Positions 36,661-44,516 of a stretch of 64,000 nucleotides of DNA are shown in pieces. The stretch is from JAIRVZ01 sp031553415. GTDB lineage: Bacteria; Bacteroidota; Bacteroidia; Bacteroidales; Azobacteroidaceae. The position numbers were made by a program, and so were the translations under genes. The DNA lies in assembly GCA_031553415.1 (NCBI GenBank), contig JAVBLO010000015.1, positions 1 to 64,000 of the forward strand. Direction: 5' to 3'. Below the pieces are notes generated by a model. It made no database searches and had not been told where the DNA came from. It saw only the letters and a program-made list of their open reading frames with translations. The stretch's first letter is position 1. Every line of letters begins with the position of its first letter.

Positions 36661-37911
36661 ATGCTCATGAAAAAACATTTCAGCTATTTACTCGCTCCGC
36701 TTTTACTATTGTGGGCGTGTTCAGAAAACAACGGTTCGGAAGAAGGAACTTTGCCGGAAGCGAAACCAATCGTTTTGCGTTCAGCACTCGTACCCAAAAT
36801 CAAGCAGGACAATACTTTTGCATTTGACTTGTTCAAAGAAGTTTATCAAACTAACAAAACTGAAAATGTATTTATTTCCCCTTTAAGTGTGAGTATGGCT
36901 TTAAGTATGACGCTTAATGGAGCTAAAGGGGAAACATTGGAAGAAATAAAAAACGCTTTGCGGATTTCAAATTTTTCAGTAGATGAAATCAATGAGTATT
37001 GTAAAATATTACGGGAAGCGTTATTGAAAGTAGATCCTTCTACAGAATTTGCCATCGCCAATTCAATCTGGTACAGGGAAGGTTTTCCGGTGGAAAATTA
37101 TTTTTTGCATGTAAATAGAGAATTTTTCAATGCGGAAGTTAACGAAAGTGATTTTTTAAATCCGGAAACATTGAACCGTATTAACAAATGGTGTGCAGAT
37201 AATACCAAAAACAAAATTCCCCAAATTATTGAATCAATTCCGGATGAGGCAATCATGTATCTGATTAATGCTGTTTATTTCAAGGGAATATGGAAATCCC
37301 AATTCGATAAAGAAAATACATCCGACGCTATTTTTTATAAAGAAGACGGTACTACATGGTCGGTCAAAATGATGAGACAAAAAGCATTTTTCAACTACTG
37401 GGAAGACCAAACTGCACGCTACCTGACTTTACCTTACGGGAACGGCGCTTTCAGCATGAAAATTATATTACCGAATTATGATAAAAATGTTGATGATGTT
37501 ATCAATAACCTGAATAAGGAATCATGGTCTTTATCATCCGGTTCTCCGGCTAACAACGTTCCTGTAGAAGTTAATTTACAATTGCCAAGTTTTAAAGCTG
37601 AATGTGAATATCAATTACAAAAAGAGGTATTGCCTACAATGGGAATGCAATTACCTTTTTCAGATTTTGCCGATTTTACTGGGATTTCAAGAGGCGGTGG
37701 AATTAAAATTTCACAAGTCATACATAAAACATACGTGTCTGTTGGAGAAGAGGGCACAGAAGCAGCGGCTGTAACTGTAGTTGGAATGGAAACGACTGCG
37801 GGTCCACCATCCAATGAAATTTATTACACAGTTAACAGACCTTTTGTTTTTGTTATTCAGGAAAATAGCACAGGAACCATATTATTTATGGGGGCTATAA
37901 AAGAATTATAA
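36661..37911 (+). CDS. Lipoprotein serpin (protease inhibitor)
   Basis: 416 residues. Lipobox at C20 (LLWAC), then a complete serpin fold: NVFISPLSVSMALSMTLNGA, INAVYFKGIWKSQF, QLPSFKAECEY, HKTYVSVGEEGTEAAA and the C-terminal RPFVFVIQENSTGTILFMG. The hinge of the reactive loop (G365-TEAAAV) has the small residues needed for loop insertion, so it should be inhibitory. Counting from the hinge places P1 near T379 (GMETTAG), suggesting an elastase- or subtilisin-like target. Anchoring at the cell surface is known for serpins of related oral Bacteroidales. It is followed 6 bases later by a sigma-factor gene. Confidence 0.95.
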   Translation: MLMKKHFSYLLAPLLLLWACSENNGSEEGTLPEAKPIVLRSALVPKIKQDNTFAFDLFKEVYQTNKTENVFISPLSVSMALSMTLNGAKGETLEEIKNALRISNFSVDEINEYCKILREALLKVDPSTEFAIANSIWYREGFPVENYFLHVNREFFNAEVNESDFLNPETLNRINKWCADNTKNKIPQIIESIPDEAIMYLINAVYFKGIWKSQFDKENTSDAIFYKEDGTTWSVKMMRQKAFFNYWEDQTARYLTLPYGNGAFSMKIILPNYDKNVDDVINNLNKESWSLSSGSPANNVPVEVNLQLPSFKAECEYQLQKEVLPTMGMQLPFSDFADFTGISRGGGIKISQVIHKTYVSVGEEGTEAAAVTVVGMETTAGPPSNEIYYTVNRPFVFVIQENSTGTILFMGAIKEL

Positions 37912-37917
37912 CCCGCT

Positions 37918-38466
37918 ATGAATGAATTGGAGTTGGTAGACGGTTGCCGGCAGGGGAACAACCGGTTTCGCCGGCAACTCTATGAACTTTATTCCCAACA
38001 AATGATGGGGATTTGCTACCGTTATACCGGTGACAAATCCATATCCCAAGACCTGCTACATGATGGTTTTATCAAAACCTTTGAATCGTTCGGCTCATTC
38101 AGGTATCAAGGGCATGGTTCTCTTCTTGCCTGGATTAGCCGGATATTTGCGAATGTAACTCTTGACTATCTGAGAAAAAACAGTAAGTGGAACGATGCAA
38201 TTCCGTTGGAAGACTGGTATGAAAACAATATTGCAATTGAAGAAGAAGATTTTAATCCGATTCCCAATAACGTTTTAATCCGGTTTATATCGGAACTCCC
38301 TGTAGGTTACAGAACTATATTCAATCTCTATACTTTCGAAAGAATTCCGCACAAGGAAATTGCGAAAATGATGGGAATCAATGAAAGTTCCTCGCGTTCG
38401 CAATTATCCAGGGCGAAATCTATTTTATCTGAAAAAATAAAAAAATATGTGTTGAATCATGGATAA
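37918..38466 (+). CDS. ECF-type RNA polymerase sigma factor
   Basis: 182 residues with sigma region 2 (YELYSQQMMGICYRYTGDKS, DLLHDGFIKTFESF, WISRIFANVTLDYLRK) and region 4 (LPVGYRTIFNLYTFERIPHK, IAKMMGINESSSRSQLSRAK). Its end overlaps the next gene by 8 bases, and it lies directly after the serpin gene, suggesting one unit in which the sigma factor and its membrane partner are co-made. Confidence 0.93.
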   Translation: MNELELVDGCRQGNNRFRRQLYELYSQQMMGICYRYTGDKSISQDLLHDGFIKTFESFGSFRYQGHGSLLAWISRIFANVTLDYLRKNSKWNDAIPLEDWYENNIAIEEEDFNPIPNNVLIRFISELPVGYRTIFNLYTFERIPHKEIAKMMGINESSSRSQLSRAKSILSEKIKKYVLNHG

Positions 38467-39706
38467 TAAGGAGAATGACATATTAACCCGGATTTTCCGC
38501 GACAGGCTTACCGGTTACAAGCATCCTGTTGAGAAAAATGACGCTGTCTGGGATTCAATCGAACGTAGTTTACCTAAACCCAAAACGACTTCCCGGTTGG
38601 TTTGGCTGAAAGTTGCAATAGCTGCCGCCGCGGTTTTTGCAGGAGTGCTCTGCCTGAATTTATTCCTCACACATAAAGGGAAAGATGATGTAATTATTGA
38701 AACAATAACTCCGGGTATTATTTCCGGTAATCAACCCAATCCTTCAAATCCTGTTTATATAGATTCAACTCAAAATCAGGAAATAAAAAAAGGGAATACT
38801 GATGTTGTAAAAATTGCAGAAAATCATTCTTATATAACATCTGATAAAAAAGAGATAAAACAAATAAGTGATGTCCCTTTCAATGAACTAAAAGCTATTC
38901 CTGTAAAAAAAGACAAAGAGGAAACAACTATTGCCGAAGTGAAGCCAGAACCTAAAGAAAAAGAAATTTCAAAGGAGCAGGATAATTTTATAAATGAATC
39001 TTCAGAAAGTGAGACAAAAACATTATATGCTTATTCGAATTCAATAAAAAATAAAAAAAACAAAAACCTTTCACTGGCTCTTGCTATGGGAAATTCAACC
39101 GGTCATTCCTCTGAATCAGTTATAAACAACCATGTTGTAAATCTGCTTGTGGGGAGTGACAACTATCTCAATATTAAGCCATCAGCCACCCCACCCCATG
39201 CTACTAATGGTGATATTAGCGAACAAACAAAATACAATATTCCGGTTTCATTCGGTTTTTCCGTACGTAAATACTTTCCGGACTCCTGGGCACTGGAAAG
39301 CGGATTGGTATATTCTTATTTGTCTTCGACAGAAACAACCGGATTAAGAAGTGTCATACAAAAGAAAGAAACAGAATTACATTACATTGGTATACCGTTG
39401 AAAGTTGTCTATACATTTTACAGCAACAACCGTTTATCATTATATGCAAATGCAGGTGGCATGGGTGAATATTGTGTATATGGAAAAGAAACAATAGAAA
39501 ATTCTTCTGTTCATATAGATGTTCCAGAAATACAATGGTCGGTTCTTGGAAGCCTTGGCCTTAATTATAAACTCGTCGACCATTTGGGTTTGTTCGTTGA
39601 ACCTGGTGTTTCTTATTATTTTGATGATGGAAGCGAAGTGAATTCAATCAGGAAGGCCGTTCCGTTCAATTTGAATTTACAAGCAGGATTGAGGTTAACG
39701 TATTAG
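38459..39706 (+). CDS. Membrane-anchored protein with C-terminal outer-membrane barrel-like domain, putative anti-sigma partner
   Basis: 415 residues. A short cytoplasmic N-terminus (1-45) is followed by one membrane helix (about 46-70, LVWLKVAIAAAAVFAGVLCL), a Lys/Glu/Ser-rich linker (about 72-240) and a barrel-like C-terminus (YNIPVSFGFSVRKYFPDSWA, ELHYIGIPLKVVYTF, GLNYKLVDHLGLFVEPGVSY, LNLQAGLRLTY ending in Tyr). Overlap with the sigma gene points to a role as its regulator. If both ends insert as predicted, the protein would span the whole envelope; alternatively the C-terminus stays in the periplasm. Confidence 0.75.
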   Translation: MDNKENDILTRIFRDRLTGYKHPVEKNDAVWDSIERSLPKPKTTSRLVWLKVAIAAAAVFAGVLCLNLFLTHKGKDDVIIETITPGIISGNQPNPSNPVYIDSTQNQEIKKGNTDVVKIAENHSYITSDKKEIKQISDVPFNELKAIPVKKDKEETTIAEVKPEPKEKEISKEQDNFINESSESETKTLYAYSNSIKNKKNKNLSLALAMGNSTGHSSESVINNHVVNLLVGSDNYLNIKPSATPPHATNGDISEQTKYNIPVSFGFSVRKYFPDSWALESGLVYSYLSSTETTGLRSVIQKKETELHYIGIPLKVVYTFYSNNRLSLYANAGGMGEYCVYGKETIENSSVHIDVPEIQWSVLGSLGLNYKLVDHLGLFVEPGVSYYFDDGSEVNSIRKAVPFNLNLQAGLRLTY

Positions 39707-39759
39707 TGTGAACAGGGAACTATTTGAACCTGCTAAAAGCAGAATTAACAAAATATTGC

Positions 39760-39767
39760 TAACTTTG
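39760..39767 (+). promoter_or_regulatory. -7 element before argS
   Basis: TAACTTTG (TAnnTTTG) 22 bases before the argS ATG; no clear -33 TTTG. Confidence 0.5.
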
Positions 39768-39789
39768 CACCTTAAATTCACCAATAAAT

Positions 39790-41571
39790 ATGAATATTCA
39801 AACATCAGTCCAAAAAGCGATAGAAACTCTTTACGGACAGCAGGTAAATGCTGCCCAGGTACAACTACAAAAAACAAAAAAGGAATTCAAAGGTCATCTG
39901 ACTTTGGTTACTTTTCCTTTATTGAAAATATCAAAAAAGAATCCGGAACAAACAGCACAGGAAATCGGGGAATATCTGGCAATAAACGAACCTGCGATAG
40001 CAGAATTCAACGTTATTAAAGGTTTCCTGAACCTCACCATTGCTCCTGTTTATTGGGTTGGCATGTTGAATGAAATCAATGCTGATAAAAATTCCGGCTT
40101 GACAGCTCAAACAGAGGATTCTCAATTGGTGATGATTGAATATTCTTCGCCCAACACCAACAAGCCATTGCATTTGGGACACATCCGTAATAATCTGTTG
40201 GGATACAGTTTGGCTGAAATCATGAAGGCCAATGGATACAAGGTCGTGAAAACAAATATCGTTAACGACAGGGGGATTCATATTTGCAAATCCATGCTGG
40301 CCTGGCAAAAATGGGGAAATGGTGTAACTCCAGAATCAACAGGTAAAAAAGGCGACCATTTGATTGGTGATTTTTATGTGCTTTTTGATAAAGAATATAA
40401 AAAAGAATTAGGTGAATTACACGACAAGGGCCTTTCAAAAGAAGAAGCGGAAGCACAATCTTCATTGATGGCTGAAGCCCGTGAAATGCTCCGCAAATGG
40501 GAAGCCGGAGATATGGAAACTGTTGCCCTATGGGAGAAAATGAATAGTTGGGTATATGCAGGATTTGATGAAACATACAAAAGATTAGGTGTGGATTTCG
40601 ATAAAATATATTACGAATCGGAAACTTATCTGACGGGTAAAGAACAAGTATTGGAAGGTTTATCCAAAGGTATTTTCTACAAGCAGGAAGACGGTTCGGT
40701 GTGGGCGGATTTAACTACTGATGGCCTCGACAATAAATTGCTTCTGCGTGCTGACGGTACTTCGGTTTATATGACCCAGGATATCGGAACTGCCAAATTG
40801 CGCTTCAAAGACTATCCCATCAATAAAATGGTTTATGTTGTTGGAAACGAACAAAACTACCACTTCCAGGTTTTGTCTTTATTACTGGATAAATTGGGTT
40901 TCGAATTTGGAAAAGGCTTGACACACTTCTCTTATGGTATGGTTGAACTGCCCGAAGGGAAAATGAAATCACGCGAAGGAACGGTTGTTGATGCCGATGA
41001 TTTGATTGAAGAAATGATTTCAACAGCCAAGGAAACTTCGAAAGAACTTGGTAAATTAGATGGTTATTCGGAAGAAGAAGCAAACAAAGTTTCGGAAATC
41101 GTGGGATTAGGCGCACTGAAATATTTCATTCTGAAAGTCGACCCTCGTAAAAACATGGTTTTCAATCCGAAAGAATCAATTGATTTCAACGGGAATACAG
41201 GACCATTCATACAATATACTTACGCACGTATCCAATCGGTTTTGCGCAAAGCTGCCGAACAGGGAATCAGTTTACCGGAATCACTCGACACTACACTCAT
41301 TCTTAACGAAAAAGAAGAAGATTTGATTCTAAACCTGAATCAATTCAAAGAAGTAGTGAAAGAAGCTGCCGATTCATATAGTCCGGCGTTGATAGCCAAT
41401 TATGTATATGATTTAGTAAAGGAATACAATCAGTTTTATCACGATTATTCGATTTTGAGGGAAGAAAATGAGGCACTGAAAAAATTCCGTTTGGTTCTTT
41501 CCTTAAATATTGGAAAAGTTATCAGGACTACATTTTCTTTGCTGGGGATTGATGTTCCTGACAGGATGTAA
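39790..41571 (+). CDS. argS: Arginyl-tRNA synthetase
   Basis: 593 residues, class I synthetase. N-terminal additional domain, the HIGH-type motif H128-LGH (NKPLHLGHIRNN), the KMSK-equivalent KMKSREGTVV, and the C-terminal anticodon-binding helical domain (YVYDLVKEYNQFYHDYSI) ending VPDRM. Full length. Confidence 0.97.
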   Translation: MNIQTSVQKAIETLYGQQVNAAQVQLQKTKKEFKGHLTLVTFPLLKISKKNPEQTAQEIGEYLAINEPAIAEFNVIKGFLNLTIAPVYWVGMLNEINADKNSGLTAQTEDSQLVMIEYSSPNTNKPLHLGHIRNNLLGYSLAEIMKANGYKVVKTNIVNDRGIHICKSMLAWQKWGNGVTPESTGKKGDHLIGDFYVLFDKEYKKELGELHDKGLSKEEAEAQSSLMAEAREMLRKWEAGDMETVALWEKMNSWVYAGFDETYKRLGVDFDKIYYESETYLTGKEQVLEGLSKGIFYKQEDGSVWADLTTDGLDNKLLLRADGTSVYMTQDIGTAKLRFKDYPINKMVYVVGNEQNYHFQVLSLLLDKLGFEFGKGLTHFSYGMVELPEGKMKSREGTVVDADDLIEEMISTAKETSKELGKLDGYSEEEANKVSEIVGLGALKYFILKVDPRKNMVFNPKESIDFNGNTGPFIQYTYARIQSVLRKAAEQGISLPESLDTTLILNEKEEDLILNLNQFKEVVKEAADSYSPALIANYVYDLVKEYNQFYHDYSILREENEALKKFRLVLSLNIGKVIRTTFSLLGIDVPDRM

Positions 41572-41719
41572 TCAAAATGTTCTTTTCAAAACCACAGAAA
41601 ATTATACCTTTGAAGAAGTTACAATCCGGTTCCTGAAGTTCAAGGTGCAAAATCCGGGTATATGTGGAACGAGAGCGTAAAAAAACAATCAAATGCTTTA
41701 ATATTTAAATGTATTTACT

Positions 41720-41727
41720 TATTTTTG
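41720..41727 (+). promoter_or_regulatory. -7 element before the Uma2 gene
   Basis: TATTTTTG (TAnnTTTG) 24 bases before the ATG at 41752; weak -33. Confidence 0.5.
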
Positions 41728-41751
41728 TCAAAGTATTGAGGACTTGGCATT

Positions 41752-42420
41752 ATGAAAAAGAAAGAAAGCAAACCTTATAAAATAGAAGAGAAAGAAGAAA
41801 AAAACCTCATGGTTGAGGAGCCTTGTCCACCGTATGGTATTTTGAATCTGGATGAATCCCAACGTTATACTTATTCCGACTACCTGACCTGGTTCGACAA
41901 CAGGAGAAGGGAACTTATAGATGGTTTCATTCATTTAATGTCGGCGCCTAATGAAATACATGCCAGATTATCTTCTGCGATTATTTGGTCATTAAACACC
42001 TTTGTCCGAAAAAGAAAGGGTAAATGCCGTGTTTATCATGCTCCTTTTGACGTTCGCCTTCCTTTAAGAGGGCTAACTGATGATGATAAAATATATAATG
42101 TGGTACAACCAGACCTTTGCGTTATTTGTGATTTATCCAAATTGGATGGAAGAGGATGTATAGGTGCTCCAGACCTGATTGTAGAGGTATTATCTCCATC
42201 CACTTTAAAGTATGATTGGAACTACAAGTTCAATTTATATGAAAAAGCAGGTGTCAAGGAATATTGGATCATTGACCCCAAAGCACAAACAATTAATGTC
42301 TTTTTATTACAAGAAAATGGAGAATATGACCTCGGAACCGTTTATGATTACGAACAGCAAGTTCCGGTAAATATTTTCAAAGGATTAGAAATCAATCTGA
42401 AAAGTTTGCTGGAAGAATAA
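41752..42420 (+). CDS. Uma2-family PD-(D/E)XK nuclease-like protein
   Basis: 222 residues. After a charged N-terminus (KKKESKPYKIEEKEEK) comes the Uma2/DUF820 fold: TYSDYLTWFDNRRRELIDG, HAPFDVRLPLRG, VVQPDLCVICDLSKLDGRGC, APDLIVEVLSPST and YEKAGVKEYWIIDPK, with the Asp, Glu and nearby Lys expected of the nuclease-like core. No cognate partner is next to it. A closely similar but broken copy lies at 48119-48696. The biological role of the family is not established. Confidence 0.88.
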   Translation: MKKKESKPYKIEEKEEKNLMVEEPCPPYGILNLDESQRYTYSDYLTWFDNRRRELIDGFIHLMSAPNEIHARLSSAIIWSLNTFVRKRKGKCRVYHAPFDVRLPLRGLTDDDKIYNVVQPDLCVICDLSKLDGRGCIGAPDLIVEVLSPSTLKYDWNYKFNLYEKAGVKEYWIIDPKAQTINVFLLQENGEYDLGTVYDYEQQVPVNIFKGLEINLKSLLEE

Positions 42421-42465
42421 ATTTATCTTACAGCATAATTTATTCGAAAATTTAGAATCATATTC

Positions 42466-42573
42466 TTAATCAACGCCTCCTCCCAAGGCCCTATATAAAC
42501 CGACCGTACATTGCAATTGTTCTAACCGGTCGTTTACCCGGTTAAGTGTGCAGATAACAGATTTTGTTTTGCA
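42466..42573 (-). pseudogene. Remnant of the C-terminus of a TolC/OprM-type efflux outer-membrane factor
   Basis: Read on the minus strand, VNDRLEQLQCTVGLYRALGG GVD-stop ends at 42466; a second frame just upstream gives TAKQNLLSAHL. Together they match the C-terminal end of NodT/OprM-type outer-membrane factors, which end in LYRALGGG plus a few residues. The frame changes in the middle and there is no upstream coding part, so it is a decayed fragment. Confidence 0.7.
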
Positions 42574-42657
42574 GTAAGTACCTATGCTTCTAACGCATTT
42601 GAAGCAATGAACATATTGCAAAAAGAAAAGATAGATATTATGTTATTGGAAGTTCTA
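42574..42657 (+). pseudogene. Remnant of a response-regulator receiver domain
   Basis: The plus strand reads VSTYASNAFEAMNILQKEKI DIMLLEV, like the alpha2-beta3 part of LytTR-type response regulators, where a phospho-acceptor Asp is expected in the LLDI position; here it is Glu. There is no start, no remaining receiver and no output domain. The fragment runs into the end of the DUF4296 gene. Confidence 0.5.
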
Positions 42658-43416
42658 ATTCTTGTGCAATTTTATCTCCTTCTTACTTTTATATAATCCG
42701 ACATCATAAATGAACACTTTACAATTCTTTTTTTCCGGAGCAAGACGGATATCTCCAAAAATATGAGACGGAGGTACAGAATCGGTTGAAGATATAGAAA
42801 TTGTAAATAATCCATTGCCGGTAACCTTTTCTCTTTTTATAATAGCTGAATCGGGCAAGCCCACTCCGAATGTGACCACAGGTTCCACAATTGAGTCAGC
42901 GATTCCTAATACATTGAAAGTCAATTCATAATATTCTTTGGAAGATAACTGAACTGTATCCAAATTAAAGTCAATCAGATTCTTTCCCGGTAGTGAGGAT
43001 AACATAAATGCCTTAGGACCTTCCCAAATATATATCTGATTGGTATCAGAAGTAATGGTTTGCATCCGGCGCCGGTCTATCCTTGCTGTTATGCTATCAG
43101 AAAGGACTGTATAGCGTTTAGTTAACCGGTCATAAACATTTAGATACACATCTAAATGGGCGCCATACCATATGAGGGAAGTATCGAATTGCTCTTGAGA
43201 GATTTCATGCTTTTTGAATATGCTTGCATACAATTCATGCTTCTTTTCTTCTGTTGGAAAATCCTGGTAATTTTCATTAATTTTGGCATCAGCAATATGG
43301 ATGTCAAATAACACATCTTCCATTTGCTTTTCCGACAAAACTTTTGATGATTTTCCACAGGCTGTGAATAACAACACTAACAAAAGAGATAATATAGCAA
43401 TGTGTTGTTTAAACAT
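42655..43416 (-). CDS. DUF4296 lipoprotein
   Basis: About 253 residues from the ATG at 43416 (MFKQHIAILSLLLVLLFTAC), lipobox then GKSSKVLSEKQMEDVLFDIH. The N-terminal helical DUF4296 domain covers about 20-110; the C-terminal half is beta-rich and unrecognised. It overlaps the end of lspA by 8 bases. Function unknown; the link to lspA is common in Bacteroidales. Confidence 0.85.
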   Translation of the reverse strand: MFKQHIAILSLLLVLLFTACGKSSKVLSEKQMEDVLFDIHIADAKINENYQDFPTEEKKHELYASIFKKHEISQEQFDTSLIWYGAHLDVYLNVYDRLTKRYTVLSDSITARIDRRRMQTITSDTNQIYIWEGPKAFMLSSLPGKNLIDFNLDTVQLSSKEYYELTFNVLGIADSIVEPVVTFGVGLPDSAIIKREKVTGNGLFTISISSTDSVPPSHIFGDIRLAPEKKNCKVFIYDVGLYKSKKEIKLHKN

Positions 43417-44059
43417 TTTCTTTTTTTGGTGAATCAAAATCCTTGGCTAAAGACTTTCTGTAGAATAATATAAGAACAGCAACACCTACACTGATAGCTG
43501 AATCTGCCAAATTAAAGATCGGGCTGAAAAATACAAACCTTTGTCCACCCCAAAATGGCATCCATTCCGGCCAGGTAGTTTTGATTATCGGAAAATAGAA
43601 CATATCTACGACCTTCCCATGTAACCATGTGGCATAACCTCCCCCCGGAGGAAACATTGTCGCAATAACACCTTCCGGATAAAGGAAAGATGGTTCTATG
43701 CTGGCATCAAAAATCACACCATAAAAAACACAATCGATAATATTCCCTACAGCACCGGCAAATATTAATGCAATGCAAACGATATAACCTGTCGAAAATT
43801 TTCGTTTAACCAATAAATAAAGGTAGTAAGCAATCGCGCATGAAGCTATAATCCTGAAGATAGACAAAAATAACTTGCCAATTACCTCAATGCCAAAAGC
43901 CATTCCCGGATTTTCCGTAAAATAGATATGAAACCAGCTGGTGATTTCAAAATCCTGATAAAGATGCATGTGGGTTTTTACCCAGATTTTGAGAATTTGA
44001 TCGGCAATAAGTACTAATAAGATAACAGCAATTGCCCAAAAGCCTTTAGAAAGTTTCAT
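43409..44059 (-). CDS. lspA: Lipoprotein signal peptidase
   Basis: 216 residues, four membrane segments, with the catalytic aspartates D109 (GNIIDC) and D186 (FNLADSAIS). A loop of about 60 residues between them (IFDASIEPSFLYPEG ... GGQRFVFFSP) is longer than in E. coli, as usual in Bacteroidota. It processes the many lipoproteins of this window. It follows the dksA/traR gene by 3 bases. Confidence 0.95.
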   Translation of the reverse strand: MKLSKGFWAIAVILLVLIADQILKIWVKTHMHLYQDFEITSWFHIYFTENPGMAFGIEVIGKLFLSIFRIIASCAIAYYLYLLVKRKFSTGYIVCIALIFAGAVGNIIDCVFYGVIFDASIEPSFLYPEGVIATMFPPGGGYATWLHGKVVDMFYFPIIKTTWPEWMPFWGGQRFVFFSPIFNLADSAISVGVAVLILFYRKSLAKDFDSPKKENV

Positions 44060-44062
44060 GTA

Positions 44063-44440
44063 TTATTTTTGACTCATCTTAGCTTCAATACTCAATGTAG
44101 CATGGGGAACAGCACGCAATCTTTCCTTTGGAATCAGCTTACCTGTTTCGCGGCAAACTCCATAAGTTTTATTCTCAATGCGTACCAAAGCAGCCTGTAA
44201 ACTCTGAATGAATTTCATCTGGCGTTGGGCCAAACGGCCGGCTTCTTCTTTTGATAATGTAGCAGCACCTTCTTCCAAAACCTTGAATGTAGGAGAAGTA
44301 TCTGTCACATCATTACCATCAGCATTCATTATAGTTGCTTTCAATAAGTCGTAATCTCTTTTAGCTGCTTCTAACTTTTCCATTATGATGGCGCGGAATT
44401 CTTCCAATTCAGCGTCCGAATATCTTGTTTTTTCGTTCAT
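44063..44440 (-). CDS. TraR/DksA-family protein with degenerate zinc finger
   Basis: 125 residues: an N-terminal coiled-coil (DAELEEFRAIIMEKLEAAKR DYDLL) and the C-terminal TraR/DksA motif YGVCRETGKLIPKERLRAVP HAT. Only the first zinc-binding Cys is kept; the others are Thr, His and Leu/Ser, so zinc is probably not bound in the classical way. It may bind RNA polymerase through the secondary channel. It is in a unit with lspA and DUF4296. Confidence 0.88.
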   Translation of the reverse strand: MNEKTRYSDAELEEFRAIIMEKLEAAKRDYDLLKATIMNADGNDVTDTSPTFKVLEEGAATLSKEEAGRLAQRQMKFIQSLQAALVRIENKTYGVCRETGKLIPKERLRAVPHATLSIEAKMSQK

Positions 44441-44499
44441 AATCGGTCGTTTTTAATGGTTTTTACTCTATACAATTGTTCAAAATTAATATTATTATT

Positions 44500-44507
44500 C
44501 AAATATA
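44500..44507 (-). promoter_or_regulatory. -7 element before dksA/traR
   Basis: TATATTTG on the minus strand (TAnnTTTG), 60 bases before the ATG at 44440, in the short gap after ileS; -33 weak. Confidence 0.55.
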
Positions 44508-44516
44508 CAAACAAAC

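Noticed and set aside
41572..41751. Possible coding remnant (NVLFKTTENYTFEEVTIRFL frame) between argS and the Uma2 gene
   Set aside because: Only about 35 codons, no start and no family resemblance; left unannotated apart from the -7 element.
42655..42700. Functional response regulator on the plus strand
   Set aside because: The frame has no start, lacks most of the receiver and runs antisense into the DUF4296 gene.
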